In this document: one piece after another, positions 33,420 through 41,895 of the stretch
How the letters are laid out: every line of letters starts with the position of its first letter
Position numbering within the stretch: position 1 is the stretch's first letter
Assembly (NCBI GenBank): GCA_965230485.1
Contig: CBDDLA010000001.1
Coordinates: forward strand, 3,596,001 to 3,660,000
Direction of reading: 5' to 3'
DNA from: Putridiphycobacter sp965230485
GTDB lineage: Bacteria > Bacteroidota > Bacteroidia > Flavobacteriales_D > Crocinitomicaceae
DNA: 64,000 nt
The notes under the pieces: model-generated
What the model was told of the DNA's origin: nothing
What the model saw: only the letters and a program-made list of their open reading frames with translations
The model's database searches: none
Translations under genes and position numbers: made by a program

Positions 33420-34475
33420 TTACATTTGAATATGATTGACATTATGAAACTGCTCAGGAATATGGGCTGGATCTTCATCAATAATTTGTAAAATATCTTT
33501 GGTAATCCCTCGCGAAATATTTGAAATCGGCACATCATTTGGCGATCCCTCAAAAGGATTTTCACCAGCTAGACCAATTCTTAGCATAGTATTGAATACC
33601 CATATAACAATTACTGTTAATGGAATATTTAACCAAACAAAATATGTTCCAATAATAGGATTAGTATCTAATATTTCAGTACCCATTTTTGCAAAGGCTG
33701 GGATGATGGCTAAAGGTAATAACCACATAAAAATATGAACGAAATGAAAGCCAATACTACCGTATTGTTTGGGGTATGGAAAGTTCTTTATACGCTCAGC
33801 CTTGCCCTGTAACGCGGTTAGTTCTTGCAAAATCTGTTGTAGGTTCAATAAGGAGAAATCCCATAATTTTTTCTCATCAGTTAATTGCCTCAGATGTTGT
33901 GATTGTAAATTGATAACGGCGTTCGGCTTATTGTCCTTTGACATTACATATTCATACTCTTCATCTGAAAGATATGGCTTTAACTCGTCTTCTAAAGGTA
34001 TAGTGAACTCAGGAATATTATAGGTGAATTGGTTCTTCTTTTTCTTCTTATTTCCACCATATGTGGCTTCCCATGGTTTTTTGGCTCGCATAGCATACCT
34101 CAATACAGTCAACCAGGCGATATGACGATTCGTGATGATTTTCAATGCTTCCGATTCATCTTGCTTAGCCTCAGAATTGTGCATATAAAAACTATCTTTT
34201 ACAGTGATGATTAACGTCCTTGATGCATTAACAATACCACCCCAGATTTTTCGAGCTTCCCAAATTCTGTCATACGCAGCATTGTTTTGAAAACCAACCA
34301 TAAAGGCAACAGCTGTACCAATTAACACAACTGGAGATAGCGGTACCTGAAACCACTTGATATTTAATAATTCATAGAGTACAGTAACTAACGTGGATAG
34401 TATGACGAAGAAAATAATTTCTCGTCGTGTCCAAACCAAAACGGCTTTAAAAGGGAACCTTCTTTGTATATACAT
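33420..34475 (-). CDS. Bestrophin family ion channel
   Basis: A 351-residue membrane protein of the bestrophin (former UPF0187) family. The N-terminal RRFPFKAVLVWTRR, the SPVVLIGTAVAFMVGFQNNAAYDRIWEARKIWG stretch (read as two parts around residues 46-78) and the C-terminal GLAGENPFEG with NDVP are family signatures. Four hydrophobic helices are visible. Bacterial homologues form pentameric channels; the studied one conducts cations, whereas animal bestrophins are chloride channels. It stands alone on minus, divergent from the hydrolase gene. Confidence 0.9.
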   Translation of the reverse strand: MYIQRRFPFKAVLVWTRREIIFFVILSTLVTVLYELLNIKWFQVPLSPVVLIGTAVAFMVGFQNNAAYDRIWEARKIWGGIVNASRTLIITVKDSFYMHNSEAKQDESEALKIITNRHIAWLTVLRYAMRAKKPWEATYGGNKKKKKNQFTYNIPEFTIPLEDELKPYLSDEEYEYVMSKDNKPNAVINLQSQHLRQLTDEKKLWDFSLLNLQQILQELTALQGKAERIKNFPYPKQYGSIGFHFVHIFMWLLPLAIIPAFAKMGTEILDTNPIIGTYFVWLNIPLTVIVIWVFNTMLRIGLAGENPFEGSPNDVPISNISRGITKDILQIIDEDPAHIPEQFHNVNHIQM

Positions 34476-34514
34476 GCTTTTTTTGTTTAAATTTAAATAA
34501 ATTGATCAAACTTG

Positions 34515-35366
34515 ATGAAAAACTTAATTACAATTTTTAGCTTTTTGTTCTTCATTCAGGGCCTTTCGATTGATACCACTAGGATAAGATTTCAAGGAAA
34601 TCATTTTATTTATATCACAAAAAATCAGAATAGCAAAGTCTTATTCTTTTTGCATGGAGGGGTATCTAATCCATACTTTAAGGCCAATAGCGCAAACGCA
34701 GAAATGGGATTTTTACTTGAAAATAATAAGGAGTTTGTCAATGCTTCAATCTCAAATGGTTTTGATCTTATTATTCCCGTTACCAATAATAACCTGAATT
34801 GGATATCCAATCCTGGTTATTGTTTTAAAGCTTTTGAATCCTTTTTAGATTCATTAAATCGTCCCTACTCAGAAAAAATAATATCTGGTTTTTCAGATGG
34901 TGGCACAGGTAGTTTTAAAATTTTCTATACAAATCAAAACTATTTTGATGGACTGGTGGTGTTTAATGGATACCCGCATCATAAAAACTATGCTAAAACG
35001 GTTGATTATTCTAAATCAGCTACTAAAAAGGTGGTGTTTTTTGGTGCCAAAAATGATCTCACAACACCCTATGAGTTCATGCTCACCGAATACTGCAAAC
35101 AAAAGGTCGTTAATCCGAATACCTATTTATACGTGATTGATGGAAATCATAGCTTTAGTCACTATGTAAAACACGATTTTGAAGTGCTATTTGATATCCT
35201 GACATCAAAACACGATAACCAGAAAAAGGAGGCGATTCACGGCTATATCAGACATGATGAATTAATATCATTTTACAAATTCAGAAAATCGATTATGAGA
35301 AAATATGCTTTTGGACAAAAAATCTATGAAATCAATAAGACTCAACAGAAAAAAATCGATCCATAG
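34515..35366 (+). CDS. Exported alpha/beta-hydrolase fold protein
   Basis: A 283-residue protein with a signal peptide (about 1-19). The LFFLHGG oxyanion segment (about 43-49), the nucleophile elbow GFSDGG (GxSxG, Ser near 121), an Asp in GAKNDLTTP and a His in DGNHSF give a complete Ser-Asp-His set. It is likely an esterase or peptidase-like hydrolase in the periplasm or outside; the substrate is unknown. The C-terminal 50 residues are basic and outside the hydrolase core. The ATG at 34515 is chosen over a TTG one codon earlier. It is followed at 55 nt by a small membrane protein gene. Confidence 0.75.
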   Translation: MKNLITIFSFLFFIQGLSIDTTRIRFQGNHFIYITKNQNSKVLFFLHGGVSNPYFKANSANAEMGFLLENNKEFVNASISNGFDLIIPVTNNNLNWISNPGYCFKAFESFLDSLNRPYSEKIISGFSDGGTGSFKIFYTNQNYFDGLVVFNGYPHHKNYAKTVDYSKSATKKVVFFGAKNDLTTPYEFMLTEYCKQKVVNPNTYLYVIDGNHSFSHYVKHDFEVLFDILTSKHDNQKKEAIHGYIRHDELISFYKFRKSIMRKYAFGQKIYEINKTQQKKIDP

Positions 35367-35421
35367 GGGCTTTAACTTCAAAAATATAATTCCAAATTAA
35401 TAATCATATAAAAACACTTAA

Positions 35422-35727
35422 ATGTTAAAAAACAGACTCCTCATTAATTTCATCTTATTCATAGTAGCTATAGGCATCATCTTTATGACGTTTGCTGTGT
35501 TTGAAGCCAATAATGCCCAAATGCGTGATTACGAAAAGGTGCATAGTGGGTTATCGGCAGTAGCCTTTTTAGTGGTGCCGGTATTAGCTATTCTTTTTGG
35601 TGCGTTGGCGGCCATAGGACTCAATCCCAAACTATCATATGGCCAAAGGTTTAACCGATCAACCATGGTCACAGGTTTAATTTTATATATCGTACTATTT
35701 GCTGTTATTCTATTGAAATCGATTTAG
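35422..35727 (+). CDS. Small three-helix membrane protein
   Basis: A 101-residue protein with helices at about 6-28, 43-66 and 82-99. The charged loop NNAQMRDYEKVHSG separates helices 1 and 2, and NPKLSYGQRFNRS separates 2 and 3. No family recognised. It is on the same strand and close to its neighbours (55 nt after the hydrolase, 84 nt before the PaiB-like gene), so it may be cotranscribed. Confidence 0.65.
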   Translation: MLKNRLLINFILFIVAIGIIFMTFAVFEANNAQMRDYEKVHSGLSAVAFLVVPVLAILFGALAAIGLNPKLSYGQRFNRSTMVTGLILYIVLFAVILLKSI

Positions 35728-35811
35728 GTTCAACAAAATACCAATCTATCTTAACAGGTTACTAAAAAGTCTTCTAATTTTCCCTATTTTTAGCCAAACC
35801 AAGTAATTGCT

Positions 35812-36462
35812 GTGTATAATATTCCGTATCATAAAGAAACCGACCAACAAATCATTGAGGCTTTTGTCAAGCAATATCCTTTTGCTTTTTTGACAGGCTG
35901 TGATAAGGAAAACAAACCCATTGTTACGCAAATCCCCTTGTTTATCGAAAAAAAAGGCTCCAAAAAGATATTGAGGGGACATATCATGAAAGGAACCGAC
36001 CATCACAGTGCTTTTTTACATCAAAACCATGTTTTGGCGGTCTTCACTGGCAAGCATACCTATGTCAGTGGTTCCTGGTATAGCAATCCACATACCCCGT
36101 CTACTTGGAACTATATGAGTGTGCACATCAAAGGCATGATTCGATTTGTAGATGAAGCCGAAACAGAAGAAATACTAAGATCAGTATCCCTTTATTTTGA
36201 GAATCAAAACGAGGACTCTCCAACAGTTTATGACAACCTCCCATTAAACTTTAGGCAAAAGGCCATTAAAATGATTGCTGGTTTTGAAATTGAAATCGAA
36301 GACATGGATACCGTATTTAAACTCAGCCAGGACAGGGATGCTGAAAGCTATCAGAATATCATTGACAAACTCAAAAATCAGGATGAAGATGGAAGAACGA
36401 TAGCCGAAGAGATGGAAAAGAGAAAAGATGACCTTTTTCCAAAAACTAGTGAAGATATTTAA
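35812..36462 (+). CDS. PaiB-like FMN-binding protein
   Basis: A 216-residue protein of the PaiB family (FMN-binding split-barrel, called negative transcriptional regulator in Bacillus). The N-terminal MYNIPYHKE, the GHIMKGTDHH segment (about 59-68) and TYVSGSWY (about 83-90) followed by TWNY(M)SVHIKG are diagnostic. It starts at GTG; the N-terminus then fits the family exactly. No DNA-binding motif is evident, so a flavin-dependent reductase role is as likely as regulation. Confidence 0.87.
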   Translation: MYNIPYHKETDQQIIEAFVKQYPFAFLTGCDKENKPIVTQIPLFIEKKGSKKILRGHIMKGTDHHSAFLHQNHVLAVFTGKHTYVSGSWYSNPHTPSTWNYMSVHIKGMIRFVDEAETEEILRSVSLYFENQNEDSPTVYDNLPLNFRQKAIKMIAGFEIEIEDMDTVFKLSQDRDAESYQNIIDKLKNQDEDGRTIAEEMEKRKDDLFPKTSEDI

Positions 36463-36490
36463 TCTACTTCATGCCATGCGCTTATAACGC

Positions 36491-37207
36491 TTAATGTGGC
36501 CCAATAAAGTAATCGGTCAAATAAATATCAGTGACAGAAGGGTCGAAAAAGTCTACCATGATTAAACCAATCTCTTTAGAATAATAGAATAACGTACTAT
36601 CTCTGCTAGTTGTCATTTCTTTATGATTGAAAGCTTCAAAGTTTTCTTGGATTTCTGCAACGTTGGTAAAAACCTCTCCAGTGGGTAAGGTGAAATTAGT
36701 ATGAAGTTGATTTAATTGACGAGTCGTTGTGTCAGAGAGGCCTGGTACTCTTCTGCTCGTTACAACCCAGCTATCACTCATTAAATTATTAATAAAACTG
36801 TCCTCAATATAGTTTAAGGCTTTATTAAATTCCTTAGCCTTATATCTAATAGATATATTATGACCTCCACTAATCATACCATAATGCAAATAAGGGTTTC
36901 GAGAAATAGTTAAATGAGGCCCATTGAACCTGTACACAGAATAAGTGTTTTGGCATGTTTCTAGATCTTCGTTCTCTAAATCATATATAGGATAATACCT
37001 GCTGGTGCAAGATATTTTTTCACCTGTTGAATAAATCCACCAACTTTCGGGGTAAGCAGCAATATAAGGACTTGGCTCATCTGCATACTCATCCATATAA
37101 GTTAAAATACTATCAATCTTATTTTCACAAGCATTTCCATTTACCTTTTTTTTACATGAGCATAAAAATAACATAGAAGGTACGACCAGAATTAAAAAGA
37201 CTCTCAT
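36491..37207 (-). CDS. Lipoprotein of unknown function
   Basis: A 238-residue protein with a lipobox (LFLCSC, Cys at 18) followed by a KKK stretch. The mature part has several Cys and aromatic residues (YPESWWIYSTGE, CTSRYY, CQNTYSVYRF). No domain recognised. Envelope protein by its signal; single gene on minus, convergent with the PaiB-like gene. Confidence 0.68.
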   Translation of the reverse strand: MRVFLILVVPSMLFLCSCKKKVNGNACENKIDSILTYMDEYADEPSPYIAAYPESWWIYSTGEKISCTSRYYPIYDLENEDLETCQNTYSVYRFNGPHLTISRNPYLHYGMISGGHNISIRYKAKEFNKALNYIEDSFINNLMSDSWVVTSRRVPGLSDTTTRQLNQLHTNFTLPTGEVFTNVAEIQENFEAFNHKEMTTSRDSTLFYYSKEIGLIMVDFFDPSVTDIYLTDYFIGPH

Positions 37208-37353
37208 AACTGTTAATTATTTGGTAATAAACAGTAAACAGGATTTTGACAGAATTATTATATGGCTTTAAAGATTATTTCACATCAACCATCTTAACTG
37301 CAATTATAAGGCAATGCTAAAATTTAAATCATAAACCTTATTTTTTGAAAAGT

Positions 37354-38595
37354 CTATTTTTGCTCTTGCTTTTTGAAATTTCGTTTTTTGTTTTTAGGAT
37401 AAAACTTTTTTTTACGTCTATTTTTATGTTTCGGCTTCCCTTCTTCCCATTTTGGACCCTCACCAATAGATTCTGGAGGCATCAATTTAGGGATCTCCAT
37501 TTCAATTAAGGTCTCAATTTTTCTAAAACGGTACATGTCTTTTTGGTTCACCATGGTATAAGCCTCCCCAGTGGTATTAGCACGGGCAGTTCTTCCAACA
37601 CGGTGGACATAATCTTCAGCATCATGCGGAACATCATAATTCACCACCATATTAATTTCCTTAATGTCAATCCCACGGCTCATGACATCTGTGGCTACTA
37701 AAATTCGAATTCGCTTCGAGCGAAAACCACGCAAGACTTCTTCTCGTTTATCTTGTTCTAAATTAGAGGAAATCCCGCTCGCAGGAAAACCGCCTTTGCG
37801 TAAGTCCTTAACAATATCATTGACCTTGCTTTTAGTAGAGGTAAATACAATAATGCTATCAAAGTCCTTTTTTTCGCTTAAAATATGTTGTAATACCTTG
37901 TTCTTTTGGTTATCAAAAGTCAAGTAGACTTGCTGATGCACGCCAGCTGCAGGTTTAGAAATAGATAAACGAACTTCTTTTGGATTGTTCAATATTTTTT
38001 GGGCCAATTGGTTAATGCTTTTAGGCATAGTGGCACTAAAGAGCAAGGTTTGATGTTGTTTTGGTAGATGCGAAATAATCCGTTTCAGATCGTCAATAAA
38101 GCCCATATCTAACATTCTATCCGCTTCATCCAAGATTAAATGTTTGACTTTATCAAATTTGACATACCCTAACTTTAAATGTGAAATTAACTTCCCAGGT
38201 GTTGCCACAATAATATCGGTACCAATGGTTAAGGCCTCTTTTTCTTCGCCAAAAGATTTTCCACCACCGCCACCATAAATGGCCTTAGAACCCACAGAAA
38301 TAAAATAGGACAAACCTTGAATCTGTTGTTCGATTTGAATGGCTAGTTCTCTGGTTGGCACAATAATAACGGTGTCAATAGAAGTGTCGGGTTTGCCAAT
38401 TAACTTATTTAAAATGGGAAGTATAAATGCGGCCGTTTTTCCGGTGCCTGTTTGTGCACAACCAATTAAGTCGGTACCATCCAATATAATTGGAATGGCT
38501 TTTTCTTGAATGGGAGTGGCGGTTTCAAAGCCCATATAGTCAAGTGCTTCTAATAGTTGGGGCTTTAGACCTAATTCCGTAAACTTCATGGGCAT
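37354..38595 (-). CDS. DEAD-box RNA helicase, RhlE type
   Basis: A 413-residue DEAD-box helicase. Q motif (GFETATPIQEKAIP), motif I AQTGTGKT, Ia PTRELA, II DEAD, III SAT and VI HRVGRTAR are all intact. The C-terminal ~45 residues are a Lys/Arg-rich low-complexity tail (KNRRKKKFYP), as in RhlE and cold-shock helicases, likely for RNA binding. ATP-dependent unwinding of RNA in ribosome assembly or decay is expected. A second in-frame ATG two codons later could be the start. Confidence 0.92.
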   Translation of the reverse strand: MPMKFTELGLKPQLLEALDYMGFETATPIQEKAIPIILDGTDLIGCAQTGTGKTAAFILPILNKLIGKPDTSIDTVIIVPTRELAIQIEQQIQGLSYFISVGSKAIYGGGGGKSFGEEKEALTIGTDIIVATPGKLISHLKLGYVKFDKVKHLILDEADRMLDMGFIDDLKRIISHLPKQHQTLLFSATMPKSINQLAQKILNNPKEVRLSISKPAAGVHQQVYLTFDNQKNKVLQHILSEKKDFDSIIVFTSTKSKVNDIVKDLRKGGFPASGISSNLEQDKREEVLRGFRSKRIRILVATDVMSRGIDIKEINMVVNYDVPHDAEDYVHRVGRTARANTTGEAYTMVNQKDMYRFRKIETLIEMEIPKLMPPESIGEGPKWEEGKPKHKNRRKKKFYPKNKKRNFKKQEQK

Positions 38596-38747
38596 GAAGG
38601 TAATGGTTTTTATGTATTGCTAGGTTAACTAGAGTTAATAGTTATGAGTACATGGATGTTGAAGGGATAGACTAGCGGAAAATATAAAGACCTTACCCTG
38701 AACAATTCATTCTATGATTTAGACCCTGAATGAGGTAGGTAGAATTC

Positions 38748-39767
38748 CTATTTCCAAATAGATTTAAAAGGCAATGAAATCAATAAAACCAATCCATAAA
38801 CAGGATAGTATATCTGATGTAAAATGATAAAAAACAATTGCTTAATAGTCAACTGCCGGCTCAAAATCCATTCAGCAATAATTTTAAGTACCAATGGCAA
38901 TAGCCAAAGCAAACTCACCCTCAAATTAATCAGACCATAAATTGGAAATAAGTGATAAATGGCATAGATTGAAAGTATTAGAATAGCAGGTAAATTTAGT
39001 ACTTTTTTAATCCAGCGTTTCCGCTGCGAAATCAACCCTTTAAACGTTATTGGCGCTTCTGTTCTGACATTAAACTTTGAATAATTGAAGGCATTGATTT
39101 TACCTTTACTTTTTCGGATGGCTGTTAATAAAAAGGTGTCATCTCCGCTAGCTTGATTAAAATCGGTACGTGATTCAAGGGATGCTAAAAATGCCGATCG
39201 GCTAAAAGTAAGGTTAGCGCCGTTGCATAAGGTTGGCTGCTTCAATTTCGCCAGCGCAAATGTAAACGTTTGGAGCCACTGAAATTCAATTGCATTGAGT
39301 TGTTGAAATAATCGAGTACCCGATAATTGAACGGGTAAAATAGTCAGATCGCTGTTTGGTAAACTACAGATGCTGTTGAGGTAGTCAGGCTCAAAAGCTA
39401 CATCAGCGTCTAAGGTGTGGATGGACTGGTGGCTGGCCTTTTGTACACCATAAGCAATTGCCATTTTTTTGCCTATGGTTTCCTTTAGTTTCACTAGTTT
39501 AAAAGGAACGTCAAGTGTCTCTAGAATGTGATCAATTGTACTGTCCGTTGAATGGTCATCTACAAAAATAATTTCAAAATAATTAGACCAGTCTGATTGA
39601 TTAAGAGATTGAACCAGTAACTCAATGCGCTTGGCTTCGTTTTTAAATGGAATAATAAAACTAGTAGGATGTGCTTTGGAGGTATAGTTATCATTTGACT
39701 TTGACTGAATGACTATATAAATAGCCACCAACAAAATCAAAAGATATAAACCAATTACAATGATCAT
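38748..39767 (-). CDS. Membrane-anchored family 2 glycosyltransferase
   Basis: A 339-residue enzyme: an N-terminal helix (1-21), a GT2 catalytic domain with FIIPFKNEA, the VDDHSTDST loop, LDADV (DxD), SGDD and QRKRW (QxxRW), then two or three C-terminal helices. This layout is that of processive or lipid-acceptor glycosyltransferases. Substrate unknown. It overlaps the upstream membrane-protein gene by 4 nt and closes a three-gene minus operon. Confidence 0.86.
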   Translation of the reverse strand: MIIVIGLYLLILLVAIYIVIQSKSNDNYTSKAHPTSFIIPFKNEAKRIELLVQSLNQSDWSNYFEIIFVDDHSTDSTIDHILETLDVPFKLVKLKETIGKKMAIAYGVQKASHQSIHTLDADVAFEPDYLNSICSLPNSDLTILPVQLSGTRLFQQLNAIEFQWLQTFTFALAKLKQPTLCNGANLTFSRSAFLASLESRTDFNQASGDDTFLLTAIRKSKGKINAFNYSKFNVRTEAPITFKGLISQRKRWIKKVLNLPAILILSIYAIYHLFPIYGLINLRVSLLWLLPLVLKIIAEWILSRQLTIKQLFFIILHQIYYPVYGLVLLISLPFKSIWK

Positions 39768-40720
39768 TTATCGGACCTTTTAAGCCAAAATAACCATCCA
39801 AATGCAGATGGTATGGCTAAGTTAATCAACCACAATAAAAAAGAGACGGCTAGAATGGTTTGAATAGGTAAGCCAATCCAGCTAAATACAAGCACAGCAG
39901 CCGACTCTCTCACCAGTAATTTGCCTATGAATAGGCCAGGAATTACAGTAGTAATTAAAAAGGTAGTAGCAGATAGCATAGCAATCAGTATTGGATCAGT
40001 ATCAATTCCAAAAACTTTAAATAAGCAGATAAACTGAACAATAAATATGAAGTAACGCAGTAAACTAAAAAAAAGCACGCGCCATTTTAGTGTATGCGGT
40101 AAATTGGCTAAATCATCCACTTCTTTGCTCCATTTTGAATATAATTTGGTGCCAAGAGGTGTTTTAAGAATTATTTTAGGTTGAAAATAAAGCCAGCTAG
40201 CCAGCATAAGCATAATTAGAGGTATCCAAATAAAATTGATAGGAATGAATAGCTCTGCGATAACTGACAAACCAAAAAGTCCTAAAATAATGGTGACGAT
40301 AAACTGAGCCAAATTTCCTACTTGAGTGTTAACGGTAGCTTGCACCCTGTGTTCAGGTGCTATGTAGGCAAGCCGACCAATAAAGTTTCCCAACCTATTG
40401 GGAGTAATTAGCCCAGTAGCTAAACCCGCTAATACTGATTTAAAAGCTGTTAGAATAGTTAGTTCTTGAAAAGGATTAACAAGGAGTTGCCATTTTCTGC
40501 TTTCTAAAAGCCAGTTGACTAAACTTAATGTAATAGCAACCAAAAACCAAGTTAATCCATAGCTAGCAATAGATAAATCGAGTAAATTACTGGTATAAAT
40601 GGCATCTGAAATCCGGGTCCATAAAAACCAAATTAAAATGACACCAATAGACATTTTTAAAACCAGAAGTGCCCTCTGAGAAAACCGATATTTTAACCAA
40701 CTATTATTTCCGACACTCAT
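39764..40720 (-). CDS. LPG-synthase-TM / flippase-like membrane protein
   Basis: A 318-residue polytopic protein with about eight helices, matching the lysylphosphatidylglycerol synthase transmembrane (UPF0104) family. The ESRKWQLL segment after helix 2 and the GLATGLITPNRLGNF motif (about 95-109) are typical. The soluble aminoacyl transferase domain of MprF is absent, so it is the flippase-like part only. Its tight coupling with a GT2 enzyme suggests handling of a glycolipid or a lipid-linked sugar. Overlaps the upstream methyltransferase gene by 17 nt. Confidence 0.82.
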   Translation of the reverse strand: MSVGNNSWLKYRFSQRALLVLKMSIGVILIWFLWTRISDAIYTSNLLDLSIASYGLTWFLVAITLSLVNWLLESRKWQLLVNPFQELTILTAFKSVLAGLATGLITPNRLGNFIGRLAYIAPEHRVQATVNTQVGNLAQFIVTIILGLFGLSVIAELFIPINFIWIPLIMLMLASWLYFQPKIILKTPLGTKLYSKWSKEVDDLANLPHTLKWRVLFFSLLRYFIFIVQFICLFKVFGIDTDPILIAMLSATTFLITTVIPGLFIGKLLVRESAAVLVFSWIGLPIQTILAVSFLLWLINLAIPSAFGWLFWLKRSDK

Positions 40721-41774
40721 AGATTTTATACTGATGGTTACTTTTCAAGATGTTAACTGACCGGTATTGTTTTTTCAGAGGCTGTTCATATCCTAAATTA
40801 GAATTTGCGACAATGGTTAAGGTCCCGCCAAGTTTTAGTTTTTGGTATGCTTGATCAAATAAGTCCAAAGGAACGCTAATGTCAACGGTATGTCCAAAGT
40901 GAAAGGGTGGATTACTAATTATCCAATCTAGTGATCCGTCATCAATATCGCTTAACTGATAATGATGATGAAAGGTGACCTGATCAGACTTCACATTTAA
41001 TTTTGAGGATTCAACGGCTAGAAATGAATCATCCAAAAAGTGCACAAAACGGGTTGATGTATTATCTAAAACCCATTGACCAATCACACCATTTCCGCTG
41101 GCCAAATCTAAAACCATGTCAGAATTGTATGGAATAGAGAGGTTGTTTAGTAAATAATCTGTAGCCCCATCAATCTTTCCACCTGAAAAAATACCTTTAT
41201 ACTGTTGAATGACTTTTCCATCATAATCAAAGGATTCAATAGCTTCAAAATAAGGAACTTCTTTCTTACCTGACAGTATCAATACCCTCGCTTTCTTTTC
41301 AGCTCTAGTTTGGGTAATAGATGAAAAATATTTCTCAGCAATTTTCAATAAACCATTGCTAAAATACTTGGTCATAAATCCACAAAACACTTTACCATTA
41401 TCTGCTAAATTCTGATAAATAACTTGCAAATAAAGATCGAAAAGAGCATTAGATTTTGGTATTTTCAGTAGTGCCCGATCCATTAGTACAGGTAAATTAT
41501 CCAATACGTTTAAGAAGTACTGATCACCTAATGCTTTTCCCAAACGATCTAAATTCAATTGAATCGCCTCTTTTTGACTTTTTAAATCTGTAATTACAAA
41601 AGTTTTATAGTCAGATAAATGATAGGTCAAGTATCCAAAAGCATCATTGTAAACACCAATGTATCCTGTTCTTTCATCCAATTCTTTTATTATCAATTCA
41701 TCTGCAGCATTCCACGCCTTTAAGGAATGGTGATGTGCGGCAGGAAGGCGTTTCAATTGATAATCTTCTGACAT
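40704..41774 (-). CDS. RsmC/RlmG-type rRNA guanine-N2 methyltransferase
   Basis: A 356-residue protein with two methyltransferase-like domains, as in RsmC and RlmG. The N-terminal half is a degenerate copy. The C-terminal half has the SAM motif VLDLASGNGVIG, the catalytic NPPFHFG and the closing GGTLTIVAN strand. These enzymes make m2G in 16S (RsmC) or 23S (RlmG) rRNA; the closing part resembles RlmG slightly more, but I would not name it. The overlap with a membrane protein gene is odd for an rRNA enzyme and may be just compact packing. Confidence 0.82.
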   Translation of the reverse strand: MSEDYQLKRLPAAHHHSLKAWNAADELIIKELDERTGYIGVYNDAFGYLTYHLSDYKTFVITDLKSQKEAIQLNLDRLGKALGDQYFLNVLDNLPVLMDRALLKIPKSNALFDLYLQVIYQNLADNGKVFCGFMTKYFSNGLLKIAEKYFSSITQTRAEKKARVLILSGKKEVPYFEAIESFDYDGKVIQQYKGIFSGGKIDGATDYLLNNLSIPYNSDMVLDLASGNGVIGQWVLDNTSTRFVHFLDDSFLAVESSKLNVKSDQVTFHHHYQLSDIDDGSLDWIISNPPFHFGHTVDISVPLDLFDQAYQKLKLGGTLTIVANSNLGYEQPLKKQYRSVNILKSNHQYKIYECRK

Positions 41775-41793
41775 TAAAACTAATTTTAGTTAG

Positions 41794-41801
41794 CAAAGAT
41801 A
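41794..41801 (-). promoter_or_regulatory. -7 element (TATCTTTG) before the minus-strand operon at 38.7-41.8 kb
   Basis: A perfect TAnnTTTG on minus, 20 nt upstream of the methyltransferase ATG. No clear -33. Confidence 0.38.
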
Positions 41802-41895
41802 ATATTAAGTTGGAAGGTGAAAGAATAGCCCTCCTGACAGGCTGCAATTCTGAACAAAATTAAGTACATTCGTCTCAGAAACATATTTCAATATT

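Noticed and set aside
36470..36495. GCGCTTATAACGC partial palindrome between convergent genes as a terminator
   Set aside because: The stem is short and interrupted, with no T run on either side.
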